Source of the DNA: Bryobacteraceae bacterium
GTDB lineage: Bacteria > Acidobacteriota > Terriglobia > Bryobacterales > Bryobacteraceae
DNA: 36,562 nt
Reading direction: 5' to 3'
NCBI GenBank assembly: GCA_013388415.1
Contig: JACADU010000009.1
Location: forward strand, 1 to 36,562
Shown here piece by piece: positions 1 through 11,483 of this stretch (positions are counted from its first letter, which is position 1; each line of letters opens with the position of its first letter). A program made the position numbers and the translations under genes. The notes below the pieces were generated by a model that saw only the letters and a list, made by a program, of their open reading frames with translations, was not told the origin of the DNA and searched no databases.

Positions 1-56
1 CCACCCTTTCATCGCGGGCTCTTCCGCCCGGTTTCATCCGGCAATCGCCGTAGAAC

Positions 57-94
57 GGAAGGGGGGATCGCCCAATCCTTGCGATCCCCCTTCC
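57..94 (-). terminator. Strong hairpin downstream of nrdJ
   Basis: Arms at 57-71 and 81-94 pair almost perfectly (about 14 base pairs with one bulged G) around a 9-base loop. It lies about 95 bases beyond the nrdJ stop codon. No T-run follows on the minus strand, so it may be a terminator of unusual form or an mRNA 3'-end stabiliser. The rest of 1-188 holds no gene that I can support. Confidence 0.5.
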
Positions 95-188
95 ATTTCA
101 CTCCAACAAAGGCCGTCAGGCTGCGACGAGCCGCCGGTTCCGTTCCGTTGCGGCCGCGGCTCTGCAAAGTCAACGGCTTGCACGGCAG

Positions 189-3026
189 CTAGGAGCAGCC
201 GCTGGTTCCGCCGCAGTTCTCGCACTTGTAGCAGGAGCCGTTGCGGATCATCAAACCACCGCATTCCGAGCAGACAGGGGCGTCTTCCATCCCTTCGGCG
301 GGAGCGAACTGGAGCTTCTGCTGAGGTTCAGGTTCGGTGGGCCGCAGTCTGGTGGTGACGGTGTCGGAGACTTCATTTTCGACGGCGTTCGGGCCGATGA
401 ACTTCACCGCCAGCCAGCGGAAGATGTAGTCCATGATCGACTTCGCGTACGGGACCTGCGGGTTGCCGGTGTAGCCGCTAGGCTCGAAACGCACATGGCT
501 GAACTTGTCGACGAAGAATTTCAGCGGGACGCCGTATTGCAGCCCGTAGCTGACGGCGGTGGCGAAGCTGTCCATCAGGCCGGAGATTGTGGAGCCTTCT
601 TTGGCCATGGTGATGAAGATCTCGCCGGGGCTGCCGTCCTCGAACAGGCCCACAGTGATATAGCCTTCGTGGCCGGCGATTGAGAACTTGTGGGTGATGG
701 CCTGGCGCTCGTCGGGGAGCTTGCGCCTCACGGGGCGGTAGACGATCTTTTCTTCGACGCGCACGGGCGCCATTGTCCCGGCTTTTTTCTCGCCTTTGGC
801 GCTGCCTGAGCTGAGCGGCTGGACGCGCTTGGAGTTGTCGCGATAGATTGCCACAGCCTTCAAGCCAAGCTTCCAGCTCTCGATGTAGGCGTTCATGATG
901 TCCTCGGGGGTGGACTCCTCGGGCATATTGATGGTTTTCGAGATCGCGCCGGAGATGAATGGCTGCACGGCGGCCATCATGCGCACGTGGCCCATGTGGT
1001 GAATGAAGCGCCTGCCGTTTGGCGCCTTGAAGCTGCAATCGAAGACCGGCAGGTGCTCGTCCTTAAGACCTGGCGCGCCTTCGATCGTGCCCGTCTGGTC
1101 GATATGGTTCACGATCTTTTCGACGACATCGGGCGCGTAGCCCAGCCGGATGAGGGCCTGAGGCACGGTGTTGTTGACGATCTTGATGACGCCGCCGCCG
1201 ACGAGTTTCTTGTACTTGACGAGCGCGAGGTCGGGCTCGATGCCGGTGGTGTCGCAGTCCATCATGAAGCCGATGGTGCCGGTGGGGGCGATGACGGTCG
1301 TTTGCGCGTTGCGGAAGCCGGTGCGCTGGCCAAGTTCGTAGGCGAGTTTCCAGACTGAGGCGGCGGCTTCGAACAGGGGGGGCGGAACGAGCTTGGAGTC
1401 GATGGCGTTTACGGCCTCGCCGTGCATGCGAATCACGTCGAGAAACGGCTCTTCATTGACGCCGTAGCCGGGGCAGGGGCCGACGACTTCGGCCACGCGG
1501 GCGCTGGTCAGATAGGCCTGGCCGCACATGACGGCGGTGATGGCGGCGGCCCACGCGCGGCCCTGGTCGCTGTCGTAAGGTACGCCCATCGACATCAGGA
1601 GGCTGCCGAGATTGGCGTAGCCGAGGCCGAGGGGGCGGAAATCGTGGCTGTTCCGCGCGATCTTCTCGGTGGGGTAACTGGCGTTATCGACGAGGATTTC
1701 CTGAGCGAGGATGATGGTGTCCACGGCGTGGCGGAAGGCCTCGACGTCGAACTGCCCGCCGGGGGCGACGAACTTCAAGAGGTTGAGCGAGGCGAGGTTA
1801 CAGGCCGAATCGTCGAGGAACATGTACTCCGAGCAGGGGTTGGAGGCATTGATGCGGCCAGTGTTCTTGGAAGTATGCCACTTGTTGATGGTGGTATCGA
1901 ACTGCATGCCGGGGTCGCCGCACTGCCAAGTGGCCTCCGCGATGGCTTTCAGCAGGTCGCGCGCCTCGTAGCGTTTCACGGGCTGGCCGGAGACGACGGA
2001 CTTGGTCCACCAGTCCTTGCCGTCGACGACAGCCTGCATGAACTCGTCGGTGGCTCGGACGCTGTTATTGGCGTTCTGGAAAAAGATGGAGGCGTAGGCC
2101 TCGCCGTCGAGGGAAGGGTCATAGCCGTTGTCGATGAGGACGTGGGCCTTGCGCTCTTCCTTCGCCTTGCACCAGATGAACTGTTCGATATCCGGGTGTT
2201 CGGCGTTCAGAATGACCATTTTGGCGGCGCGCCGGGTTTTGCCGCCGCTCTTGATGACGCCGGCGAAAGCGTCGAAACCCTTCATGAAGCTCAAGGGGCC
2301 TGACGCGCGCCCACCGCCCCAGAGCAGACCGTTTTCCTCGCGGAGGGTCGACAAGTTGGTGCCCGTTCCCGAGCCCCACTTGAAGAGCATGCCTTCAGTC
2401 TTGGCCAAGTCGAGGATTGACTCCAGAGAATCCTGCACGGAGTTGATGAAACAGGCTGAACACTGCGGCTTGTGGATGGAGCGGTCCAGTTTCTTGACCG
2501 TATCCGTCGCCTCGTCGTAGTACCAGCCGTAGCCCCTGTTCTCTTCCTTCACACCGACGTTGAACCAGACCGGCGAATTGAAGCAAGCCTTCTGAGTGAG
2601 CATCAGGTGGGCGAGTTCATTCCTGAAATTGGCGGCGTCTTCGAGGCTCTTGAAGTACCGCCCCTCGATGCCCCATTCGGCGATGGTGTCGACGACGCGG
2701 TGGACCAACTGGGCCACGCTGCGCTCCCGCTCTGGGGTTCCCATTCTGCCGTGGAAGTACTTGCTCACCACGATGTTCGTGGCGGTCTGCGACCAGTCCG
2801 CCGGAACCTCGGCGTCCTTCTGCTCGAAGATGACAGCGCCCTTCGAGTCGGTGATGCTGGCGGTCCGCAGCTCCCATTTGACCTCGTCGTATGGGGTCCT
2901 TCCTCCCTCCAACCGCGCCGTGAAATAGCGCGGGAAGGTCAGACCAATGCGCTCCTCCTTCTTCAGATTCCGGCGGAACCTGTTGGCGTGCGCGCCCAAA
3001 TCAACGCTCAATTGTCCCATTTCCAA
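189..3026 (-). CDS. nrdJ: Adenosylcobalamin-dependent (class II) ribonucleotide reductase
   Basis: Reduces ribonucleotides to deoxyribonucleotides in the cytoplasm, using adenosylcobalamin to generate the radical, so it needs no oxygen and no small subunit. The 945-residue product has the class II NrdJ layout: an N-terminal Cys in QCSACFINS, the glycine-rich stretch WGSGTGTN, the NPCSE active-site motif with Cys398, and a C-terminal tail of about 28 residues with paired cysteines (CSECGG, CYKCENCGG) of the type that re-reduces the active site or binds zinc. The ATG at 3026 has an AGGAG ribosome site a few bases upstream. It is transcribed alone, with a hairpin after the stop. The upstream region carries an NrdR-like box and a palindrome. 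No other RNR gene is in the window. Family assignment is firm. Confidence 0.96.
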   Translation of the reverse strand: MEMGQLSVDLGAHANRFRRNLKKEERIGLTFPRYFTARLEGGRTPYDEVKWELRTASITDSKGAVIFEQKDAEVPADWSQTATNIVVSKYFHGRMGTPERERSVAQLVHRVVDTIAEWGIEGRYFKSLEDAANFRNELAHLMLTQKACFNSPVWFNVGVKEENRGYGWYYDEATDTVKKLDRSIHKPQCSACFINSVQDSLESILDLAKTEGMLFKWGSGTGTNLSTLREENGLLWGGGRASGPLSFMKGFDAFAGVIKSGGKTRRAAKMVILNAEHPDIEQFIWCKAKEERKAHVLIDNGYDPSLDGEAYASIFFQNANNSVRATDEFMQAVVDGKDWWTKSVVSGQPVKRYEARDLLKAIAEATWQCGDPGMQFDTTINKWHTSKNTGRINASNPCSEYMFLDDSACNLASLNLLKFVAPGGQFDVEAFRHAVDTIILAQEILVDNASYPTEKIARNSHDFRPLGLGYANLGSLLMSMGVPYDSDQGRAWAAAITAVMCGQAYLTSARVAEVVGPCPGYGVNEEPFLDVIRMHGEAVNAIDSKLVPPPLFEAAASVWKLAYELGQRTGFRNAQTTVIAPTGTIGFMMDCDTTGIEPDLALVKYKKLVGGGVIKIVNNTVPQALIRLGYAPDVVEKIVNHIDQTGTIEGAPGLKDEHLPVFDCSFKAPNGRRFIHHMGHVRMMAAVQPFISGAISKTINMPEESTPEDIMNAYIESWKLGLKAVAIYRDNSKRVQPLSSGSAKGEKKAGTMAPVRVEEKIVYRPVRRKLPDERQAITHKFSIAGHEGYITVGLFEDGSPGEIFITMAKEGSTISGLMDSFATAVSYGLQYGVPLKFFVDKFSHVRFEPSGYTGNPQVPYAKSIMDYIFRWLAVKFIGPNAVENEVSDTVTTRLRPTEPEPQQKLQFAPAEGMEDAPVCSECGGLMIRNGSCYKCENCGGTSGCS

Positions 3027-3175
3027 GCTCCTAACAAGGTGTATCAGACCACCACTGCTTCATGGTGTGAAGGCGGCGGCCATAGCGGGCTTTTAATGTG
3101 TGAAGGAACCCGTTCCCGCGGCGTTTTTCGACGCTGGTCGAGGCCAGTGGCAGCCGGGGTGCGCTTGTAACGGTA

Positions 3176-3191
3176 CCCCAACATATTGTGG
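3176..3191 (-). promoter_or_regulatory. NrdR-box-like sequence upstream of nrdJ
   Basis: On the minus strand this reads CCACAATATGTTGGGG, which fits the NrdR box consensus (acaCwAtATaTwGtGt) in its AT-rich core. NrdR is the usual repressor of bacterial RNR genes. A TTGACC hexamer lies just upstream at 3194-3199 (minus strand), so the box would sit between -35 and -10. NrdR boxes usually come in pairs about 31 bases apart. I see no second good box at that distance, so this is tentative. Confidence 0.45.
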
Positions 3192-3210
3192 CAGGTCAAT
3201 ACCCTAATCT

Positions 3211-3225
3211 ATAGACAGTGTCTAT
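3211..3225. promoter_or_regulatory. Perfect 15-bp palindrome, candidate operator
   Basis: ATAGACAGTGTCTAT is a perfect inverted repeat (ATAGACA / TGTCTAT) around a central G, 185 bases upstream of the nrdJ start. Its minus-strand TAGACA could itself act as a -35 hexamer, so a bound dimer would block transcription. The cognate regulator cannot be named from the sequence and no regulator gene lies beside it. Confidence 0.45.
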
Positions 3226-3269
3226 GTGCTTGATTTTGGGCGGAATCGAGATCTTGCGAGAGGGGGAGT

Positions 3270-4100
3270 TCAGCGCAAGGAGTTGAGCAGTTCGACCGCC
3301 TGTTTGAGGGCGGTCCAGCGCTGCTGTTCGCCATGCACGCCGGTCTCGACGCAGACGGGTCCGGTATAGCCGGTTTCCTTGAGCGTGGACATAAATTTAG
3401 GAATATTCACGGAGCCTGTCCCCAGCGGCTTTTCCGTGCCCAGGGCGCCGGGTTTGGCGGGGTCGGGCCAATCGCCGTCCTTGCCGTGGACGCTCACGAC
3501 GTGCTTGCGAAGGAGGCGGAACGCAGCGATGGGCTCGCCGGAGCCGTAGAGGATCATGTTGGCGGGGTCGAAGTTGATGCGGAGGTTGGGCCGGGCGGCG
3601 TCTTCGAAGAAGCTCAAGAGTTCTTCGGCCGGCTCCTGGCCGGTTTCGAGGCAGAACGTCATGCCGTAGGAGGCGGCGTAGTCCGCGACCCTGCGCACGA
3701 GTTGAAGCACAGGCTGGTAGATGGGATGAGACTTGGATGACGGGATGCAACCGACATGGCAGCCGAAGCTCTTGACACCGAGGGCGGCTGCGAAGTCGAT
3801 GACCTGACGAGTGCGGACCTCACGGGCGGCCCTTGTGGCTTCAGGGACGAAGCCGACGGTGCGTTCGACGGTGGGGATGTCGGCGTAGCTTTCGCCGTCG
3901 TAGGCGGCGAAGACGGTCCAGAGATGGAAGTCTTCAGCCTGAAGGGCGGCGCGCCAAGCGCGGGCGTCGAGGTTCGCGCTGCCGTCGACGCCGAGTTGGC
4001 CTGATTGCACGCCCAGAGACCGCAGGGTCCTGACCGTGGCGAGGGCGTCCGGCTCGGCCCAGAAGAAGACTCCGATTTCAAGTTCCTTCAGAGTTGGCAT
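3270..4100 (-). CDS. Sugar phosphate isomerase/epimerase family protein (xylose isomerase-like TIM barrel)
   Basis: A 276-residue protein of the AP-endonuclease-2/xylose-isomerase TIM-barrel family. Metal-ligand stretches typical of the family are visible: FCLETGQEP, RINFDPANM, VSVHGKDGDW and GPVCVETGVHGEQ, the E, D, H and E positions of the divalent-metal centre. Members interconvert keto- and aldo-sugars or act on inositol-type and keto-glucoside intermediates; the substrate cannot be told here. No signal peptide is visible, so it is cytoplasmic. Its ATG at 4100 lies inside the end of the dehydrogenase gene upstream (13-base overlap), so the two are translationally coupled and probably act in one catabolic route. 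Confidence 0.85.
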   Translation of the reverse strand: MPTLKELEIGVFFWAEPDALATVRTLRSLGVQSGQLGVDGSANLDARAWRAALQAEDFHLWTVFAAYDGESYADIPTVERTVGFVPEATRAAREVRTRQVIDFAAALGVKSFGCHVGCIPSSKSHPIYQPVLQLVRRVADYAASYGMTFCLETGQEPAEELLSFFEDAARPNLRINFDPANMILYGSGEPIAAFRLLRKHVVSVHGKDGDWPDPAKPGALGTEKPLGTGSVNIPKFMSTLKETGYTGPVCVETGVHGEQQRWTALKQAVELLNSLR

Positions 4101-5116
4101 GGGATCAGTTTTCCTTTCTCAGTTCGGGCCACGTCCAGCAACCGGGCAAGGGCGACGGCCTGTGCGGAGGACTCGGGCGAGCACCGGCGGGGCTCTGCTC
4201 CGGAGCGGACGCACTCGACGAAATACTCGATTTCGGCGAGGTAGCCATCCTTTTCGGGCATTTCGGGCCGGCGGTCGGCGCCGGGGCCGTAGAAGCGTGG
4301 CGTTTCCGGGTTCGCGCTCGAGAACTCCATCGCGCCGTGTTCGCCGACGACGGTGTACTCCATCGAGAAGGGGTAGGCCGAGGGCAGATGCCATCCGCCT
4401 GTGATCTCGACGTTCAGCCCGCCGTGGTAATGGAGCGAGGCGTCGAGGATGTCCAGACCTTTCTCGAGGTCCTCGTGCCCGGTGGCGCTGACCGACTCGG
4501 GGGCGCCGAACAGCACGAGGGCCATGTCGATGTCGTGAATCAGGAGGTCGAAGACGCCGCCGCCGGAGACGTCCTTTTTGCTCAGCCATGCCGACCATTT
4601 GGGGGCAGCGCAGCGGCGGCGGAACAGGGCGTGGCGGACCGGCCCGAGTTCGCCGCCAAGGACCGCGGAGATGAGAGCGGTGTAGGCCGGGAAGAAGCGC
4701 AGCACCTGAGCGCACATCAGCGTGCGGCCTGCCGTGCGGGCGGCTTCGATCATGCGCCGGCACTCGTCGCCGTCCATGGCCATCGGCTTTTCGACAAGAG
4801 CGTGGAGTCCGTGCTCGAACGCGGCGACCGTGACGGGGGCGTGCATGGAGGTCGGCAGGCAGATGTCGACCGCGTCGAGGCCTTCCATGCGAATGGCCTC
4901 CATGGGATCGGCAAGCCGCGGAACGTTGGTGATGTCCGCGGGCGTGGAGCCAGTGTCGAGGTTCCCCTGAATGTGGGAGACGTCACCCTCGAGGACGCGC
5001 GGGTCCGCGCTGACGATGGCGGCGATCTCGATGTCCTGAATCTGTTGCCAGGCCTTCAAGTGAGTGAGGCCCATGAAGCCCAATCCGACGACGGCGACTC
5101 TCATGTCACCGGCCAT
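4088..5116 (-). CDS. Gfo/Idh/MocA family NAD(P)-dependent oxidoreductase
   Basis: A 342-residue protein starting with a Rossmann dinucleotide-binding motif (VAVVGLGFMGLTH), then CLPTSMHAP and the catalytic-region motif VEKPMA, where the lysine of EKP is the hallmark of the family. The C-terminal half is the alpha/beta substrate domain, with LLIHDIDM supplying the usual His. It probably oxidises or reduces a sugar or inositol-like hydroxyl group. ATG codons exist at 5116 and 5104 (MRVAVVG); neither has a clear ribosome site, so the start could be four residues later. It lies 24 bases after the unknown gene upstream and overlaps the TIM-barrel gene downstream. Confidence 0.88.
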   Translation of the reverse strand: MAGDMRVAVVGLGFMGLTHLKAWQQIQDIEIAAIVSADPRVLEGDVSHIQGNLDTGSTPADITNVPRLADPMEAIRMEGLDAVDICLPTSMHAPVTVAAFEHGLHALVEKPMAMDGDECRRMIEAARTAGRTLMCAQVLRFFPAYTALISAVLGGELGPVRHALFRRRCAAPKWSAWLSKKDVSGGGVFDLLIHDIDMALVLFGAPESVSATGHEDLEKGLDILDASLHYHGGLNVEITGGWHLPSAYPFSMEYTVVGEHGAMEFSSANPETPRFYGPGADRRPEMPEKDGYLAEIEYFVECVRSGAEPRRCSPESSAQAVALARLLDVARTEKGKLIPCQL

Positions 5117-5140
5117 CGTAACAATTCGGACGGCTCAACT

Positions 5141-5764
5141 TCAGACGTGGCAGACCTGAAAGGTAAACCTTTCGGGCGGCAGGGAGGAGACCGGTTCCGG
5201 CGTCAGTCTGGCCCACACGGCATAGGCGCTCACGGCGAGGTTCGGGTTCAGGTAGAGCAGGAATTGATCGGAGCAATACCTGAGCGGGGGCGGCTGGCGG
5301 AAGGTCAGGCGCAGACCGACCGCCTCTTCGGGCGCGATGCCTTCGACGTCTACGGCTTTGTCCTTGAGCAAGGTCACGAAGCTGGAGCGGCCGGCGTGGG
5401 GCCAGAGGTCGGGCTTCAGCAGCGGGCGCAGTTCGGGTCTCGCCTCGAAGGTCGTTTCGCACTGCCTGATCCACTCGAGGATGGACTCGCCGGCTCGCCA
5501 GTGGTCGACGAAGACCTGATACTGCTGGACCAGTTGCAGGGCGAGGTCGAACTTGCGGGACTGCTGTTCAGCGGAGTCAGCGCCGGATAACGGCAGCATC
5601 TCCTCCGCCTCAACCAGTTGAGTCGCGTCCTGGAGCGTCTTGCTGGTTCGGCGAGCCTGCGGAAGGGCCGGCAGCAACAAGGGCGGCAGTTCGTGCAGGC
5701 GGTCGCCGGGGATCTCAACATAATGCCGGTCGCCGATGGTCGCCATAACGTACTTTCCGGTCAT
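5141..5764 (-). CDS. Hypothetical protein, family not recognised
   Basis: A 207-residue soluble protein with no signal peptide and no membrane segment. The first half is charged and probably helical (QQSRKFDLALQLVQQYQVFVDHW region); the second half is richer in beta-type sequence and ends in QVCHV. I recognise no domain or catalytic motif. Codon use resembles its neighbours and the minus-strand frame is open throughout. It precedes the Gfo/Idh/MocA gene by 24 bases on the same strand and may share its transcript. Confidence 0.7.
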   Translation of the reverse strand: MTGKYVMATIGDRHYVEIPGDRLHELPPLLLPALPQARRTSKTLQDATQLVEAEEMLPLSGADSAEQQSRKFDLALQLVQQYQVFVDHWRAGESILEWIRQCETTFEARPELRPLLKPDLWPHAGRSSFVTLLKDKAVDVEGIAPEEAVGLRLTFRQPPPLRYCSDQFLLYLNPNLAVSAYAVWARLTPEPVSSLPPERFTFQVCHV

Positions 5765-5849
5765 TATGTAAGACGCAACCGGGCCGGGGCAAGTTGCAGC
5801 TTGTGGGCTGAGGCGAAAAATGGCAGCGAATCAGCGGGACTGCTAACAG

Positions 5850-9065
<3,216 letters not shown>

Positions 9066-9108
9066 TCAGCCGAGCCTGCGGGATGAGGGCCGAGATAGGG
9101 GAGCCGCC

Positions 9109-9519
9109 ATGGATGCCGAGGTTGTGAGGATCTATGAGGAGAGCCTGGAGAGGTGCTCTTCGAATCCTCGTTTTCTGGAGCGCTTTTACGAGATTTTTCT
9201 CGCTTGTTCGCCCAAGATCGCCGAGAAGTTCAAGAATACCGACTTTGCGCGTCAGCGGGAGGCGTTGAACGGGTCACTGCACGCGATGGTGCTTGCGGTG
9301 AGGGACGAGGGCGGGCTGCTGGAGAAACACCTGGCGGAGCTGGCCGAGAAACACAGCAGCCGCGGTTTCGGAGTCGGCTCCGAGCTGTACGACTACTGGC
9401 TGGACAGCCTGCTGGCGGCGGTGAAGGAGACCGACCCCCAATACGACAAGCGAGTCCATGACGCGTGGGAGCGGGTGATGCTGATTGGCATCGAGTATAT
9501 GCTTTCGCGCTACGCCTGA
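9109..9519 (+). CDS. Single-domain globin
   Basis: A 136-residue haem protein of the globin fold. Phe41 sits at the CD corner (RFYEIFLACSPKIAEKF), and His82 in AEKHSSRGFGV is at the position of the proximal F8 haem ligand. The later helices (YDYWLDSLLAAV, AWERVMLIGIEYML) match helices G and H. The open frame extends upstream to 8899, but the ATG at 9109 has a good ribosome site (AGGGGAG) and begins the domain exactly. It has no reductase domain, so oxygen or NO sensing, storage or detoxification are all possible. The HDOD gene follows 67 bases downstream in the same direction. Confidence 0.85.
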   Translation: MDAEVVRIYEESLERCSSNPRFLERFYEIFLACSPKIAEKFKNTDFARQREALNGSLHAMVLAVRDEGGLLEKHLAELAEKHSSRGFGVGSELYDYWLDSLLAAVKETDPQYDKRVHDAWERVMLIGIEYMLSRYA

Positions 9520-9586
9520 GAGCCGCTTGGCGCTTTTCCTCAATCTCCGCGGCCGGCTGCCGAAGAGCGAATTGCAGGAGGCCCCG

Positions 9587-10429
9587 ATGACCTCTACATT
9601 CGTCAGACCTCAGGCGCCGTGGGCGCTGAGGCTTGTGCCGCCACTGCCGGCGTTCGCCCAGCGGATTCTGGCGCTGGCGAGTCAGGAAGATGTGAGCGCG
9701 CAGCAGGTGAGCGAGCTCACGCGCATGGATCCGTCCTTCTCGGCGGAGCTGCTTCGCGTGGCCAACTCGGCGCTTTTCGGCGTGCGCCGGGAGGTCACGA
9801 GCCTGTCGCAGGCGATTGTCATTGTCGGGATGGACCGGGTTCGCTCGATGGCGATGCTGTTGTGCGTCAACAAGATGGTTCGTTCCTCGCTGAGGATTCA
9901 GGCGTTGCGCCGGGTGTGGCAGCACAGCGTAGCCACAGCGATTCTGTGCGAGGAATCGGCGCGCGCGGCGGGGTTGCCGCGGGATGAAGCCTACACGGCG
10001 GGGTTGCTGCACAATCTGGGTTCACTCGGGCTGATGTCGGCCTATCCGGATGAATACGCCCGAATGTTGCAGGTTTCCGACGACTATGGTTTCGACCTGC
10101 TCAAGACGGAGCGCGACCTGTTCGAGATTGACCACTGCGCCGCCGGCGCTTACCTTGCGCAGGATTGGGATTTTCCCGACGAACTCGCTGCCACGCTGGC
10201 GACGCATCATGACGAGCCCGAGGCGGGCGTGTACAGCATGGACAACATCGTGCGCATCTGCTGGCGACTGGCGGACAGTCTTGGCTTTGCGGCGTTTTCG
10301 CCGGCGCGGGTCTGGCGAGCCGGGGAATTGCTGGATCTGGCTCCAGCGTTGAGGGGCGGGTGGCTCGGCGGGACGGAGGAGGAGTTGCGATCGGCATTGC
10401 AGGAGCGGCTGAAAGAATCGCCTATTTAG
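9587..10429 (+). CDS. HDOD domain signalling protein
   Basis: A 280-residue HDOD-domain protein, a relative of HD hydrolases usually acting as a regulatory output module. Visible hallmarks are LPPLPAFAQRIL, then VSELTRMDPSFSAELLRVANSALFG, LSQAIVIVGMDRVRSMAM and, further on, YTAGLLHNLGSLGL, where a partial HN pair replaces the catalytic HD of true phosphodiesterases. The start at 9587 is chosen for its GGAGG ribosome site. The N-terminus has no receiver or other sensory domain, so it is a stand-alone HDOD protein. It lies just after the globin gene; co-transcription and a joint gas or redox signalling role are inference only. Confidence 0.88.
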   Translation: MTSTFVRPQAPWALRLVPPLPAFAQRILALASQEDVSAQQVSELTRMDPSFSAELLRVANSALFGVRREVTSLSQAIVIVGMDRVRSMAMLLCVNKMVRSSLRIQALRRVWQHSVATAILCEESARAAGLPRDEAYTAGLLHNLGSLGLMSAYPDEYARMLQVSDDYGFDLLKTERDLFEIDHCAAGAYLAQDWDFPDELAATLATHHDEPEAGVYSMDNIVRICWRLADSLGFAAFSPARVWRAGELLDLAPALRGGWLGGTEEELRSALQERLKESPI

Positions 10430-10718
10430 GCTGGCCGTTCTTGCCTGGCCGGCTCGCGGCGGGCGCTGCCTGCGCAGGCGGCATTGGGCTGGAGGGTTTG
10501 TCTGGCCGGACGAGATTGGCGGGCGGTGCAGCCCAGCAGTTGGGACTCACCTCATCCATCCGGGCGGGCGTTCGAGCTGGAGGGATTTCAATCCGGTCCT
10601 TGAAGTCCTTTGGAATCGGAAAGATCCGGATGAAGTAGCAGTGTTTTTCCGCCGGCGGGTTGGAAGATGGGGCGAGCGCTGGTTGGGCCAGGAAGAGAGC
10701 CGTCAACAGGGAAGTCAT
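10422..10718 (-). CDS. Small exported hypothetical protein
   Basis: A 98-residue product starting with a probable signal peptide (MTSLLTALFLAQPALA), followed by a proline- and alanine-rich mature part with two cysteines. A purine-rich GGGGGTGG stretch precedes the ATG at 10718. It converges on the HDOD gene and overlaps its last eight bases. No family is recognised and short proline-rich frames can occur by chance in GC-rich DNA, so confidence is moderate. Confidence 0.5.
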   Translation of the reverse strand: MTSLLTALFLAQPALAPSSNPPAEKHCYFIRIFPIPKDFKDRIEIPPARTPARMDEVSPNCWAAPPANLVRPDKPSSPMPPAQAAPAASRPGKNGQPK

Positions 10719-10805
10719 CTGCCACCCCCGCCCACATTGTAGTACCGGCGCATCCGAACTGAATCAGGAATTCAATACTTTACAGTTGTCAAGTCGCCGA
10801 GGCGA

Positions 10806-11483
10806 TCAGCGAAACACCGCGACCGCTTCAAGCGGCTTGCGGGAGATGTCCGGCACGAGGCAATTTTCGGCAGGATAGCCGACAGGAATGAGCAGAAACG
10901 GCCTTTCATTCGCCGGGCGATCGAGAATTGACGAGAGGAAGCCCATGGGGCTTGGGGTGTGGGTGAGTGTGGCCAAACCCATCGTGTGCAGCGCGGTGAG
11001 GAGGATGCCGCAGGCGATGCCAACGGACTCCTGAACGTAATAGTGCTTGATCTTTCTCCCGGAGGAGCCGATGCCGTAGTCGATGCGGAACACGGCGATG
11101 AGCCACGGGCAGATCTCGAGGAATGGCTTTTCCCAGGTGGTTCCAAATTGGGCGAGAGCCTGGAGCCATTCATCTGGGAACCGGCGCTCGTAATTCTCCA
11201 TTTCCTCGGCTTCGGCGGCGGCGCGGATGGCGCGTTTGGTTGCGGGGTCGGAGACGGCGGCGAAAGTCCAGGGTTGCTGGTTGGCGCCGGAGGGCGCGGT
11301 TGCGGCGGCTTTGATGGCGTGTTCGATGAGAAGGCGCGGGACCGGCTCGGAGGAGAAGTGGCGAACCGAGCGGCGGCGCGCCATCAACGCTGCGAACTCG
11401 GCGGCGCGGCGCGCCTGCTCTTCCGGTTCGAGCCGCAGGAAGTCAAGCGGAAGGAAGGAAGGCTTACTTGCTGTTTTTGACAT
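10806..11483 (-). CDS. Nitroreductase family flavoprotein
   Basis: A 225-residue FMN-dependent oxidoreductase of the nitroreductase superfamily. The FMN-phosphate motif RRSVRHFSSEPVP opens the domain, followed by AATAPSGANQQPWTF and the late GLATLTHTPSPMGFL segment. The pattern resembles the iodotyrosine deiodinase/BluB side of the superfamily as much as classic NfsB, so the substrate is open. The frame is open back to 11585, but the start at 11483 is supported by a TGGAG ribosome site and by family length; upstream sequence codes for the preceding rhodanese in another frame. Its start overlaps the end of that rhodanese by 20 bases, so the two are translationally coupled. Confidence 0.88.
   Translation of the reverse strand: MSKTASKPSFLPLDFLRLEPEEQARRAAEFAALMARRRSVRHFSSEPVPRLLIEHAIKAAATAPSGANQQPWTFAAVSDPATKRAIRAAAEAEEMENYERRFPDEWLQALAQFGTTWEKPFLEICPWLIAVFRIDYGIGSSGRKIKHYYVQESVGIACGILLTALHTMGLATLTHTPSPMGFLSSILDRPANERPFLLIPVGYPAENCLVPDISRKPLEAVAVFR

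Noticed and set aside
3027-3180. Cobalamin riboswitch upstream of the B12-dependent nrdJ
   Set aside because: A GCCACTG-like string is present on the minus strand, but the conserved B12 box (AGCCAGGAGACC type) and the GGGAAGG core are not seen in the right order. A covariance-model search would settle it.
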